A model generated the notes under the pieces. It saw only the letters and a program-made list of their open reading frames with translations. It was not told the DNA's origin and did no database searches. This document shows positions 1 through 8,243 of a stretch of DNA of 64,000 nucleotides, one piece after another. The position numbers were made by a program, and so were the translations under genes. Position 1 is the stretch's first letter. The number at the start of each line of letters is the position of its first letter. The stretch covers positions 124,001-188,000 of the forward strand of contig NZ_BMUI01000012.1 in NCBI RefSeq assembly GCF_014650115.1, read 5' to 3'. This DNA comes from Streptomyces olivaceoviridis. GTDB lineage: Bacteria; Actinomycetota; Actinomycetes; Streptomycetales; Streptomycetaceae.

Positions 1-431
1 GGCGTGCCGGACTCATCGGGCAGGACGGATTCCCGGGGGCGCTCGGGCAGGGGCCGGGAGCCGTCGTCCGCGCCGTCGGCGCTGCCGAGCACCGGGTGGA
101 AGGTGAGCTGCGCGGTGCGGCCCAGGACGTCGGCGGCCTTCTTCGGGTCCTGCACGCCGGGCAGTTCGACGAGGATGCGGTCGTCGCCGGAACGGACGAG
201 GGTGGGTTCGGCGACGCCCAGCGCGTCGATGCGACCGCGCAGCACCTCCAGGGTGCGGTCGGTGACCGCGCGGTCGGCGTCGGTGGTGGCGGTGGACCGG
301 GTCTGAAGCACGATCTGGGTGCCGCCGCGCAGGTCGAGTCCGAGGCGGACCGGCACGGTGACGGCGATGTACAGCGATACGGCGATCACGGCGAGGGCGA
401 GCGACGCTCTCACCCGGGGGGAACGGGTCAA
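1..431 (-). CDS. secDF: SecD/SecDF protein translocase subunit, N-terminal part (runs off left edge)
   Basis: The reading frame starts at a TTG (431) with a GGAGG ribosome site about 7 nt upstream and stays open to the left edge, so only about 143 residues are visible. It has one N-terminal membrane segment (about residues 8-24), then the SecD hallmark GLDLRGGTQIVLQ, then a P1-type region including RIDALGV and VELPGVQDPKKA. SecD/SecDF uses the proton gradient to pull preproteins across the membrane on the outer face. Streptomyces carry split secD-secF and also a SecDF fusion; neighbours here (two-component pair, two DksA-like genes, Mbl-like gene) resemble the neighbourhood of the fused copy, so fusion is my guess, but the C-terminal half is not in the window. 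Confidence 0.85.
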   Translation of the reverse strand, partial: MTRSPRVRASLALAVIAVSLYIAVTVPVRLGLDLRGGTQIVLQTRSTATTDADRAVTDRTLEVLRGRIDALGVAEPTLVRSGDDRILVELPGVQDPKKAADVLGRTAQLTFHPVLGSADGADDGSRPLPERPRESVLPDESGT

Positions 432-527
432 CGGGGGCCTCCGGCGGGCACACCACGGCCACGGCGGCGGCCGGAGACAGGCCGCGGCCCGGGGGCGAGG
501 TGCGCGGTGAACGAAAGAGGGGAAGGG

Positions 528-1172
528 TCAGGTGCCGGATGCCTGGGGCGGTGCCCGTCCACGGTCACGGGGTGCGTGAGGGTCCGAAGAGGGGATGTGC
601 CCGGTCGATTCCGTGAGCCGTGCCGGGCGCGGCGGGGTGACGGCCGTGCCCTGGGGACAGGCGCCGAGGTGGCTGCGCGGAGCCGGATGCTCGCGGTGCT
701 GCTCGTGGCGCGGTGCCGCCCGGACGGTGCAGACGGTGTCGCACCCGTCGTCGGCGCGCGGCGCGGCGTCCCCGTGATGGCCCGCTGCTGCCGCCGCTAC
801 GGCCGCGGGGGCGCTCGGGGTCGCGGGGCCGCTCGGGGTCGCGGGGCCGCTCATGAGCGCAGGACCACTTGTGACGGCGGGGCCGCTCGTGACCGCAGGG
901 CCGCTCATATCCGCAGGACCACTCGTGACCGCGAGGCCGCTCATGCCCGCAGGGCCGCTCACGGCCACAGGACCACTCATGCCCGCGAGGCCGCTCGTGA
1001 CCGCAGGGCCCCTCACGGCCATAGGACCACCTACAGCCACAGGACCGCTCACAGCCACAGGGCCGGTGAGGCCGACCGCGGTCAGCAACGTCACGACGAC
1101 GGCCGCCAGTACCGCGACGAGGGACAGCCGGGCACTTCCTCGGCAGGGGGCGGTGCGCGCGGGATGGTGCAT
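528..1172 (-). CDS. Secreted or membrane-anchored protein with 15 hexapeptide repeats
   Basis: This 214-residue protein has a hydrophobic segment at about residues 17-35 (signal peptide or anchor). Residues 36-125 are fifteen degenerate six-residue repeats of the type SGPAVT. The tail is His/Cys/Pro-rich, contains GHHGDAAP and a CDTVC pair, and has no domain I recognise. The short His/Cys tail ending in an Arg-Ala-Pro-Pro stretch vaguely recalls small DUF6153-type Streptomyces proteins, but I cannot confirm this. A purine-rich GGAGGGG precedes the ATG closely. The gene is alone between the SecDF gene and the two-component system. The repeat tract is Gly/Pro/Ser-rich and likely extended outside the cell. 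Confidence 0.6.
   Translation of the reverse strand: MHHPARTAPCRGSARLSLVAVLAAVVVTLLTAVGLTGPVAVSGPVAVGGPMAVRGPAVTSGLAGMSGPVAVSGPAGMSGLAVTSGPADMSGPAVTSGPAVTSGPALMSGPATPSGPATPSAPAAVAAAAAGHHGDAAPRADDGCDTVCTVRAAPRHEQHREHPAPRSHLGACPQGTAVTPPRPARLTESTGHIPSSDPHAPRDRGRAPPQASGT
798..1067 (-). repeat. In-gene tandem array of 18-bp repeats
   Basis: Fifteen tandem 18-bp units, each encoding one hexapeptide (consensus S-G-P-A-V-T with variants V-A-V, A-G-M, A-D-M, A-T-P). The unit length keeps the frame, so copy number can change without breaking the gene. The most similar units are around 850-990. Confidence 0.85.
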
Positions 1173-1266
1173 GCCCCTCCCCCTCTCGTCGTGGTGTGCG
1201 GGTGCCGGCCGGGCGCACGTGTCGGGTCCGGGAGCGGGCGACTGCCGGCGGGGACCGGACGGGGGA

Positions 1267-1968
1267 TCAGGGTTCGATCAGGCCGACGCGGATGGCGTAA
1301 CGGGTGAGTTCCAGGCGGTCGCGCAGACCGAGCTTCTGGAGCAGATTGGCGCGGTGCCGCTGGACCGTCTTGACGCTGATGAACAGCAACTCCGCGATCT
1401 CCTTCGACGAGTGCCCCTCGGCCACCAGCTTCAGGACCTCCTCCTCGCGGGGGGTGAGGACCTGATCGGGGGCTTCCTCGCCGCGTCGGCCCCGGTCCAG
1501 GTAGTTGCGGATCAGGGCGGTGACCGCGCCGGGATACAGGAACGGTTCGTCCCGCATCGCGGCCCGGCACGCGGCGACCAGGTCCCGGTCGGCGACCGAC
1601 TTCAGCACGTACCCGCTCGCACCGGCCTTCAGAGCCTGGAAGAAGTACTGCTCGTTGTCGTGCATGGTGAGCATCAGGATCCGCAGACCCGGCTTGAGGA
1701 CGGCCAGTTCCCGGGCGGCCTGCAAGCCGGTCATGCGCGGCATGGCGATGTCCAGGACGGCCAGGTCGACGTCACGGGTGCGGGCCAGTTCGACGGCCTC
1801 GGCGCCGTCACCGGCCTCGGCGACCACCTCCAGGTCCGGTTCCTGGTCGAGGATGAGCCGCACACCCCGGCGGACCAGCGCGTGGTCGTCGGCGAGCAGG
1901 ATGCGGATCGTGCTCCGGGACGCCCTCCAGGGCGGTGTCCCGGTCGGGGAGGTCGTGGCGTCGGGCAT
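1267..1968 (-). CDS. NarL/LuxR-family two-component response regulator
   Basis: A 233-residue regulator. Residues 20-140 form a receiver domain with the acidic pocket (LLADDH), the phospho-acceptor Asp73 (VLDIAMP) and the conserved Lys near YVLKS. Residues about 170-215 form a LuxR-type helix-turn-helix (LTPREEEVLKLVAEG, then SSKEIAELL and SVKTVQRHR). The gene starts 2 nt after the kinase stop, so the pair is translationally coupled. It should be phosphorylated by the adjacent kinase and bind promoters not visible here. The first 18 residues are an unstructured extension; a later start is possible. Confidence 0.93.
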   Translation of the reverse strand: MPDATTSPTGTPPWRASRSTIRILLADDHALVRRGVRLILDQEPDLEVVAEAGDGAEAVELARTRDVDLAVLDIAMPRMTGLQAARELAVLKPGLRILMLTMHDNEQYFFQALKAGASGYVLKSVADRDLVAACRAAMRDEPFLYPGAVTALIRNYLDRGRRGEEAPDQVLTPREEEVLKLVAEGHSSKEIAELLFISVKTVQRHRANLLQKLGLRDRLELTRYAIRVGLIEP

Positions 1969-1970
1969 GG

Positions 1971-2924
1971 TCAGGGCTGCTTCCTGGGAACGGACGCGGT
2001 CAGCTGGACGCGGGTGCCGGTACCGGCTGCCGGGGTGATCTCAAGGCTGCCCCCGATGAGCAGGGCCCGCTCGCGCATGCCGCGGATGCCGGCGCCTTCG
2101 CGGGGGGCCTTGATGCCGGAGCCGTCGTCGGTGACCGTCAGCACCACGCTGTCGTCGGCGTGACGCAGGGCGACCGTGACCCGCTGGGCGTCCGCGTGCC
2201 GGGCGACGTTGGTCAGCGACTCCTGGGCGACGCGGTAGAGGACGAGTTCGGTCTCCGGCGCGAGGGCGGGCAGGTCGGCGTCGAAGCGACGGCTGACGCG
2301 CAGCCCGGTGTGCGTGGCGAAGTCCTCGGTGAGCGAGGTCAGCGCGCTGACCAGACCCAGGTCGTCCAGCACGCCGGGCCGCAGCCGGCGTACCAGGCGA
2401 CGGACCTCGTCGAGGCTCTCCCGGGTGATCTCCTGCGCCTCGTGCAGCTCTTCCCGCAGTGCCGCCGGTGCGTCGTCCGCGGCCCGCTTGAGCCCCAGCA
2501 GGATCGCGGTCATGCTCTGGCCGACCTCGTCGTGCAACTCCTGGGCGATGCGGCGGCGTTCGGCCTCCTGGGCGAGCAGGGCGCGGGCACTGCTGGTGGC
2601 CCGTTCGTGCTCCAGCCGCTCCAGCATGGCGTTGAACGTGCGGATCACCTCGGCGACCTCGCCGCCTCCGGAAGCGGGCAGACGCTGACCGGGGCGCAGC
2701 AGGTCCACTGTGGTCATCAGCTTCGTGAGCCGATCGAGCGGGGCCAGGCCGAGCCGCAGCAGCGCGGCGTTGGCGACCAGCATCACGACCAGGCCGCCGA
2801 CCAGGATGACGGCCTCGGTGAGCAGGACCGGCACGGAGACGGTCACCGGGGCCCACAGGAGCAGCGCGGTCGCCGTGCCCAGCACGACGGCGTTCAGGGC
2901 GAAGATCCGCCAGAACAAGGACAC
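1971..2924 (-). CDS. Membrane sensor histidine kinase (HisKA_3 type)
   Basis: About 317 residues from GTG 2924, which has GGGGAGG 10 nt upstream and gives the usual MSLFWRIF start; an ATG at 2975 would add 17 residues. Two membrane segments (about residues 5-24 and 30-56) flank almost no extracellular loop, so the input is probably within the membrane. A HAMP-like linker follows (60-115), then the dimerisation/phospho-acceptor helix with His131 (AQELHDEVGQS) and a HATPase domain with an N-box (ESLTNVARHA) and DDGSGI. It is the cognate kinase of the downstream NarL-type regulator. Confidence 0.9.
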   Translation of the reverse strand: MSLFWRIFALNAVVLGTATALLLWAPVTVSVPVLLTEAVILVGGLVVMLVANAALLRLGLAPLDRLTKLMTTVDLLRPGQRLPASGGGEVAEVIRTFNAMLERLEHERATSSARALLAQEAERRRIAQELHDEVGQSMTAILLGLKRAADDAPAALREELHEAQEITRESLDEVRRLVRRLRPGVLDDLGLVSALTSLTEDFATHTGLRVSRRFDADLPALAPETELVLYRVAQESLTNVARHADAQRVTVALRHADDSVVLTVTDDGSGIKAPREGAGIRGMRERALLIGGSLEITPAAGTGTRVQLTASVPRKQP

Positions 2925-3259
2925 CGGCCCGACGCCTCCCCTTCTACAAGCTCGCTCCACCTCCACTGTCGCCATCGCGCAGCCCCACCGCGTCCACGGT
3001 ACCGGGGCGCTCGGGTGCGCCTGCGGCCAGCGTCCCCCGTCGCGCGTGCCGCGTCGATGGGGCCTGGACCCCATTTCCCGGGGCGCGCACCACCCATGGC
3101 CCGTCCGTATGGGTCGCGTGCCCCGGCGTAGATGGGGCCCGCGCCCGATAGGTGTCCGCCGCCGGCCCGGCCAGGGTGGGAGGCACACGATCACCGCCCA
3201 CGAGAAGCGCCGGCTCGGCAACGCCGCCGCGCCGTGCGCCGCCGCGAAAGGGACCGACC
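2925..3259. other. Intergenic region, no supported gene
   Basis: The 335 bp between the divergent kinase and the first DksA-like gene hold no frame with convincing codon bias. They should carry the promoters for both directions, but I see no clean -35/-10 pair. Confidence 0.6.
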
Positions 3260-3571
3260 ATGTCACTCGACGTCACCCGGGCCGAACCCCATCCGGACGA
3301 GGCCCGACGGCACCTGGAACACGCCCGCGCCTCCCGGCTGGCCCAGTTGCAAGCCCTCGACGAGACCGGGCAGACCACGGACGCGTACCTGCTGTCCGAG
3401 CAGAAGAACGCCATGAAGCGGGTCCTGAAGGAGATCGAGGAAGCCTTCGCCCGCATCGACAACGGCACCTACGGCACCTGCCAGGACTGCGCCAAGCCCA
3501 TCCCCGCGGAACGGCTGGAGATCCTCCCCTACACCCGCTGCTGCGTCGCCTGCCGGCGCCGCGCCGCCTGA
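3260..3571 (+). CDS. DksA/TraR-family C4 zinc-finger protein
   Basis: A 103-residue protein with a charged coiled-coil N-terminal part (about residues 10-65) and a C-terminal zinc finger with CQDC and CVAC pairs; the region GTYGTCQDC is the classic DksA/TraR finger. The family binds the RNA polymerase secondary channel and, with ppGpp, tunes promoters. The ATG at 3260 has an AAAGGGA site just upstream; an upstream in-frame ATG at 3152 would add 36 residues of unlikely Arg/Pro-rich sequence. It is followed after 47 bp by a second family member. Tandem DksA-like genes next to an Mbl-like gene also occur in other Streptomyces. Confidence 0.9.
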   Translation: MSLDVTRAEPHPDEARRHLEHARASRLAQLQALDETGQTTDAYLLSEQKNAMKRVLKEIEEAFARIDNGTYGTCQDCAKPIPAERLEILPYTRCCVACRRRAA

Positions 3572-3618
3572 CCACCGCCCGCGCCGACCCCCAGCCCCCC
3601 TGCCCCCGAAGGGGTGAA

Positions 3619-3993
3619 GTGGTGAACCACCAGACCATCGGCCAGAGCACGACCCACCTGTCGGCCGAGGACCTCGCCGCACTGCGCCGGCACCTCCATG
3701 AGCAGCGCCTGTTCCGCCAGGAGCAACTGCTGCAACTCGCCGGACCGGTCACCTCACGCGCCGAGGACCGGCTGCAACGGCAGGCCGCCGCGCAGACGGA
3801 GGTCCGCGTCAAGCTCTCCGCGTCCGCCCGCATGGTCCTCGCCGACGTCGAGGCAGCCCTGGAACGCCTGGACGACGGCTCGTACGGCACCTGCCACCTG
3901 TGCCGGCGCCCCATCGACCGGGAACGGCTGATGATCGTGCCGCAGTGCCGCTACTGCGCCCGCTGCCAGCAGGTCAGGGAGGTCATCCCATGA
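3619..3993 (+). CDS. Second DksA/TraR-family zinc-finger protein
   Basis: A 124-residue paralogue of the preceding gene: helical N-terminal half, then GSYGTCHLC and a CRYCARC zinc-finger half. Start is one of two adjacent GTG codons (3619 or 3622) behind AAGGGG. The stop overlaps the ATG of the Mbl-like gene (ATGA), so the two are probably made together. The Cys spacing of the second half differs from the first paralogue, which suggests the two are not redundant. Expected to act on RNA polymerase; target unknown. Confidence 0.88.
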   Translation: MVNHQTIGQSTTHLSAEDLAALRRHLHEQRLFRQEQLLQLAGPVTSRAEDRLQRQAAAQTEVRVKLSASARMVLADVEAALERLDDGSYGTCHLCRRPIDRERLMIVPQCRYCARCQQVREVIP

Positions 3994-4826
3994 CCGGCGT
4001 CGACCATCCCCGCGGCACCGCTGCCGGGCACCGGCCGTGGCCGCTGTGCCGGCGCTGCTGCGGCATCGCCCTGGACATGGGGAGCGCCCGCACCCGGGCC
4101 TGGATCGCCGGAAAGGGCGTGGTCGTCGACGTACCCACCGTGACCTTCCCGGGCCCCGGCGCGGTCCACCCCGTCCAGCGCGGCGCCATCGTCGACACCC
4201 CGGGGTGCGCCCGCATGCTGCGACGCCTGCTCGCCCACCGCCTGCCGCGCTTCGTCCGTCCCCTGGTCATCGTCACCGCTCCCGTCCTGGACGGCGTCGC
4301 CTACCGCACCCAGGCCCGCACCGCGGTCGACGTGCTCCGGCCGCGCGGCGTGCTGACCGTGCCCAGCGCCCGGGCCATCGCCGTCGCGGCCGGCGCGGAC
4401 ATGTCCCGTCCGCTGATGGTGGTGGACATCGGCGCCCACCTCACCGAGGTGGTGCTGCTGGGCGACGGAGACATCACCGACGCGCGCCGCACCGCCCTGG
4501 GCACCAGTGATCTGGACGACACGACCACACCCGAGGAGATCGCCGGAGCGGTGGCCTCGATGCTGAGCGCGATGCTGCGGCAGGACCGCACCTCGCTCAC
4601 CGCCGACGCGGTGCGCCGCGGCATCCTGCTGGCCGGTGGGGGTGCCCTGCGTCCCGAGATCACCCGCCACCTCACCGAGCAGCCGCACCTGCCGATGCGC
4701 GTGGTCCCGGCCCCGCACACCGCATCGGTCCGCGGCGCGGCCAGGCTCCTGCAAGCCGCCCACACCCACCCCTCCGCCTCCGGCCCGCTCCCGTCGGCTG
4801 CCCGCCCCCACCAGGCCCCTGGATGA
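3990..4826 (+). CDS. mbl: MreB/Mbl-like actin-family protein (short)
   Basis: 278 residues, shorter than full MreB (about 340). Visible are an actin-type phosphate-1 loop (ALDMGSARTRAW), a phosphate-2 loop (VVDIGAHLTEVV) and an adenosine-type loop (GILLAGGGALRP). The shortened middle suggests subdomain loss, as in the short Streptomyces Mbl-like proteins linked to spore-wall formation. It overlaps the upstream DksA-like gene by ATGA. Nucleotide-dependent assembly is likely from the family but not shown here. The name mbl is by homology and genomic context. Confidence 0.78.
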   Translation: MTGVDHPRGTAAGHRPWPLCRRCCGIALDMGSARTRAWIAGKGVVVDVPTVTFPGPGAVHPVQRGAIVDTPGCARMLRRLLAHRLPRFVRPLVIVTAPVLDGVAYRTQARTAVDVLRPRGVLTVPSARAIAVAAGADMSRPLMVVDIGAHLTEVVLLGDGDITDARRTALGTSDLDDTTTPEEIAGAVASMLSAMLRQDRTSLTADAVRRGILLAGGGALRPEITRHLTEQPHLPMRVVPAPHTASVRGAARLLQAAHTHPSASGPLPSAARPHQAPG

Positions 4827-4951
4827 TCCGCGAGGCACAGCCTCGGGCCGCGCCCGCACCCCCGGGGTCCCCGGCTCCGCATCCGCCGCGTCCACCGCCG
4901 GGAGGAGGACACGTGCCCGGCCGCATACCGCCACCTCACGAGGAGTTGTCC

Positions 4952-5527
4952 GTGGTCATGCCCCGGCGCCTGAGACGCAATCCCTTGTGCCGCCGCACCG
5001 ACCTGGTCCAGGCATGGATCGGTCTCGGCCTGCTGCTGGCCGCGCTGGCAGCCACCCCTGCCGCCATGGTCCTCGTCGGCGACGCCGCCCACCGCCACTA
5101 CGCCCGCACCGCCCGGCACCAGGCCGCCACCCGCCACCACACCACCGCCGTCCTCCTCCAGGACGCCCGGCGCCACCCCGAACCCGGCTCCGCCGAAGCC
5201 AGGAAGACCCGCTACCCGGCCGAGGTCCGCTTCACCGACGCCCACGGGCACACCCGCACCGCCACCGCCGATGTCCAGCCCGCGCTGACCAAGGGCAGCG
5301 CCGTCCGCGTCTGGGTCGGCACCGACGGAACGATCACGGACCCACCGCTGAGCCCCAGCGAGATCCGCAGCCGCGCCATGGGATCGGCCATCATCGCCAC
5401 CCTCGGCGTCCACGTCACCGCAGCCGCCGCCTACGGCGCCGCCCGCCGCGTCATCCAGCGCCGCAACCTCGCCGCGTGGGACACCGCCTGGGCCCGGACG
5501 GCACCCCGTTGGACCACGTCGCCGTAG
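4952..5527 (+). CDS. Two-TM membrane protein (Rv1733c-like)
   Basis: 191 residues from GTG 4952, with AGGAG six bases upstream; a longer frame from 4823 adds only Pro-rich sequence. One membrane helix lies at about residues 22-45 and another near 150-170. The intervening extracellular part (RYPAEVRFTDAHGHTRTA, KGSAVRVWVG) is typical of the Rv1733c-like family found in many copies in actinomycetes. Function unknown. It sits 125 bp after the Mbl-like gene on the same strand and may be cotranscribed. Confidence 0.8.
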   Translation: MVMPRRLRRNPLCRRTDLVQAWIGLGLLLAALAATPAAMVLVGDAAHRHYARTARHQAATRHHTTAVLLQDARRHPEPGSAEARKTRYPAEVRFTDAHGHTRTATADVQPALTKGSAVRVWVGTDGTITDPPLSPSEIRSRAMGSAIIATLGVHVTAAAAYGAARRVIQRRNLAAWDTAWARTAPRWTTSP

Positions 5528-5836
5528 CTCCGGGCCGGCCAAGGGGGCTCGCTGGTTTCCCGTGCCGACCACTGTCAGTGGGAGGCCGGCCTTCGGCCGC
5601 TCGCCGCCCAGGCACTCGACCGAGTCGTCGCCGAGACGTCCGAACTCGCCGAAGTCCGGGACGAGACACCGGGTCGTGCGAAGCGGCGGCAGAGCGTCGG
5701 TTGCCTTCGCACCGTCCGGGCAGCCGAGTTCGGGACAACCCGGTGTCACTCTTCACGGAACCCGGCTGCGCCGCACGGCGGCCTGGCGTACGTTCCAGGC
5801 CATGACACGCACCCGGGGATTCCGGCCGGTGAGCCG
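5528..5836. other. Intergenic region, no supported gene
   Basis: About 310 bp with short overlapping frames but no credible start with a ribosome site and no recognisable product. Probably the end of the upstream transcript and the promoter of the next gene. Confidence 0.5.
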
Positions 5837-6352
5837 GTGAGCGGCTGGTGGGCCTGTCTGGAGGAGCGGACTCGCCGGGAGGTCGACGCCGACGTGCTGC
5901 GGGACCGCCGCGTGCCGGCGATCAGGTCCGTATGGAACGCCCTGCGCCCGTTGGGGTTGGGCTTGGCCGAGGCGGAGCGGGTGGTCCAGGCGCGCTACGA
6001 GGCTCTCGCCGACCAGGTGCGGCGCACACCGCCCGATCCGCTCGACGTCCCCTCGCTCGCCGCCCGTGCCGCGGCTCTCCCGGGCCGTGTGGCCGCGATC
6101 GAGGCTCTGTGGGACGGCGACACGGTGCACGACTGGTTCGTGCTGCTGCTCGCGGTCCTGGAGGATCCGGACGGGGAAGGCCACTTGGCGACCGTCTACC
6201 ACCGTCGTGACGCCTCCCCTCCGCGAACCGCCGCCGCCGAGGCCGGCCGGGCGCTGGCCGACCACCTCGGCGTACCCTTTCACTTCCCCTCCCCGAACGT
6301 CCCTGACGACCGGGCCCCACGTTGGCGGGCAGTGGCGCGGCCGACGGACTGA
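5837..6352 (+). CDS. Hypothetical protein
   Basis: 171 residues from GTG, no signal peptide or membrane helix, acidic and helical in appearance (VDVPSLAAR-like and WDGDTVHDWFVLLLAVLEDPDG segments). Codon use is normal for the region. I do not recognise a family; the C-terminal part (AEAGRALADHLGVPF) looks like an ordinary cytosolic domain. No clear ribosome site precedes the start, so the exact N-terminus is uncertain. Confidence 0.6.
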   Translation: MSGWWACLEERTRREVDADVLRDRRVPAIRSVWNALRPLGLGLAEAERVVQARYEALADQVRRTPPDPLDVPSLAARAAALPGRVAAIEALWDGDTVHDWFVLLLAVLEDPDGEGHLATVYHRRDASPPRTAAAEAGRALADHLGVPFHFPSPNVPDDRAPRWRAVARPTD

Positions 6353-6541
6353 GCAACGGGCTACTCCCCCAGTCCTCGCGCTCCTGGATGCGGCGGCCGG
6401 CGAACCGGGACTCCGGCGGCCCTTCCCGTTCTTCACCGGGGCAGGAGAGCTCGGTGAGCTGATCTCGAACTCGCCCCGCATGAGTCGCGTCGACGCGGGA
6501 AGCCGGTGATCAAGTTTCGGTGACGCTGGAGGGGATTCTCC

Positions 6542-6754
6542 GTGGACAAGGGCAAGTGGATAACGGGCAGCGCGCGCAAGGAGTTGGCGGAAGCCTTCAC
6601 CCAGGAGTACCGGGAGGGGCGGTCGATCCGCGCCATAGCCGAGGCTCATGGCCGGTCGTACGGCTTCGTGCATCGCGTGCTCACCGAAGCCGGCGCGCCC
6701 CTCAGGGCACGGGGAGGCGATGTCCGCACCGGCAGCGCCCACTCGACGCGATAG
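6542..6754 (+). CDS. Small helix-turn-helix protein
   Basis: 70 residues from GTG, behind GGAGGGG with 7-nt spacing. The centre (YREGRSIRAIAEAHGRSYGF then VHRVLTEAG) is a homeodomain-like helix-turn-helix of the kind seen in resolvases and in small Streptomyces developmental DNA-binding proteins. No effector domain. It stands alone between two hypotheticals; target unknown. Confidence 0.8.
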   Translation: MDKGKWITGSARKELAEAFTQEYREGRSIRAIAEAHGRSYGFVHRVLTEAGAPLRARGGDVRTGSAHSTR

Positions 6755-6886
6755 CGGCCACGTCGGCATCGGCGTGGTGCGCCGCCGCTTCGCCTCGGCC
6801 CGGCAGCGGCTGGACCATCGGTTTCCGGGTAGCCGAACCTCGTGGGGCCCCAACGAGAGCAGGGCACCCCTGGCGAAAGGAGTGTC

Positions 6887-7048
6887 ATGTCCGGAGTTCT
6901 GCAACGACTCAAGCAGTTCGCGAACAGTCCGCAGGGTCGGCGCACGATCGAACAAGTACGCCGTACCGCGGCCGATCCGCGTCGTCGGGCCCAGGCCCAG
7001 CGGCTCTTCGGCAAGCTGCGCGCCCGCCGGTCGGGGCCGGGGATGTGA
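6887..7048 (+). CDS. Small basic hypothetical protein
   Basis: 53 residues from ATG 6887, behind an AAAGGAG ribosome site at ideal spacing. Very basic (many Arg/Gln), helical, with no membrane segment: SGVLQRLKQFANSPQGRR at the N-terminus. Could bind nucleic acid or be a small structural protein. An upstream in-frame ATG at 6842 lacks a ribosome site. Confidence 0.65.
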   Translation: MSGVLQRLKQFANSPQGRRTIEQVRRTAADPRRRAQAQRLFGKLRARRSGPGM

Positions 7049-7151
7049 CCCAACGCCGATGAGCGGCAGGCCGGTTCGGCGCCGGTGCCCGCCACGAGCG
7101 AGTCGCAGCCCGGGTCCGTCACGGCCGGCAGGACGGCGGCCCGGCCGTCGG

Positions 7152-7595
7152 TCAGAGACCGGCGCACACGGACCGGGCGGTCTTCAGTTCCTTCTGCGCC
7201 TCGGGCCCGGAGAAGTCGACGTAGCGGACCAGCCGGTTCTGCACCCGCCGCATGGCCTCGGCCAACGGCTTGAACTCGCGGTCACCGGCCGCCGCCGCGG
7301 TGGACAGCACGGCGGCGGCGCCGAGGCGGTTGAAGGCGATGTCCCTCTTGGCCCCGTCGGCCCAGAGGTCCGACTCGTGAAAGCCCTGTAGAGCCTCGCA
7401 CGATCGGCGGGCGTCACCGCCCGCGCCGCTGTCGGCGGAGCCGTCCCCGCCGCTGAGCGCCCAGGCGGTGCCGACCCCGCCCGCGCCCAGCACGAGCCCC
7501 GCGACCAGGGTGGCGGCCAAGGAGCGGTGCGACCGGCGGGCCGGGGCGGGGGTGCCGGAGGGGGCGCTGTATGCGGGCGGTGTTGGCGATGACAT
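7152..7595 (-). CDS. Single-pass membrane or lipobox-less secreted hypothetical protein
   Basis: 147 residues from ATG 7595. Residues 1-22 are Pro/Ser-rich and cytosolic, about 23-46 is one membrane helix (AATLVAGLVLGAGGVGTAWA), and the remainder is a small alpha-helical outside domain with two Cys (RRSCEALQGF and RSVCAGL) that may form a disulfide. Typical of short Streptomyces cell-surface proteins. Function unknown. Confidence 0.72.
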   Translation of the reverse strand: MSSPTPPAYSAPSGTPAPARRSHRSLAATLVAGLVLGAGGVGTAWALSGGDGSADSGAGGDARRSCEALQGFHESDLWADGAKRDIAFNRLGAAAVLSTAAAAGDREFKPLAEAMRRVQNRLVRYVDFSGPEAQKELKTARSVCAGL

Positions 7596-7686
7596 GCCAG
7601 AAGCGTACCGAGCGTGGCCCGGCGCACGGACGACCCGGTCCACCGACCTGGCAGGCGCACCGGGTGTGCGTCCTGCGACGCCCCGG

Positions 7687-8163
7687 TCAGGCGGTCGTCC
7701 CCTCCCGGTCGGAGGACGGCCACACATAGGGCAGGTCGTCCGGGACGCCGGGGAACACGGGTGCGTACGTCTCCCGGTCCTTGCGGACGAGCGCGGACTG
7801 GTGGCTGCGGTGGAATGCCTCGTCACCAAGCCACGGCGGGAGTTCGCCCGCGGCGGCGAGAGCGGGCTGATCGCGCACGTGTGCGCCCGGACGGCACGCG
7901 GCGTATCCGGCGACCAGTGACGCGGCACAGCTGTCCTGGTGCCCCTGCTCGCGCCAGACCCGGCACACTTCGAGCCCGTAGCGGACGAGGGCCTCCTCGT
8001 AGCCGCCCCACATGCGTACGGCCGGGTGCCTGCGCCAGCCGTACCCGGGAACGGTCAGGCCGCGCAGCACCTGGAGTGCCTCGACCCGCTGCTTGCCCAG
8101 GCGGCGACGGTCCAGGATCAGGGCGGAGCGCCGGAAGTCGGCATCGGGCAGGAACGTCTGCAT
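7687..8163 (-). CDS. MSMEG_6728-type protein with pyrimidine-dimer glycosylase-like fold
   Basis: 158 residues from ATG 8163. The N-terminus MQTFLPDADFRRSALILD, then LGKQRVEALQVLRG, matches the family of T4 endonuclease V-like (pyrimidine-dimer excision) proteins annotated as MSMEG_6728-like in actinomycetes. A DNA-repair role is inferred from fold similarity only. The upstream extension to 8934 in the same frame is unlikely to be coding. Confidence 0.78.
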   Translation of the reverse strand: MQTFLPDADFRRSALILDRRRLGKQRVEALQVLRGLTVPGYGWRRHPAVRMWGGYEEALVRYGLEVCRVWREQGHQDSCAASLVAGYAACRPGAHVRDQPALAAAGELPPWLGDEAFHRSHQSALVRKDRETYAPVFPGVPDDLPYVWPSSDREGTTA

Positions 8164-8243
8164 GGTCGCCGTCCTGGAGCGGGTGCGGAGGGTTCGGATG
8201 GTGCGGGGGCGCTCGGCGGGTCGCGCCGCCCCGCCCGGGGCGG

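Noticed and set aside
13..462. 149-codon minus-strand frame overlapping the SecD start
   Set aside because: It reads Arg/Pro-rich sequence out of frame with the SecD frame, which has a ribosome site, a membrane helix and the family motif.
798..1067. Tandem repeats as a CRISPR array
   Set aside because: Units are 18 bp without spacers and encode in-frame hexapeptides.
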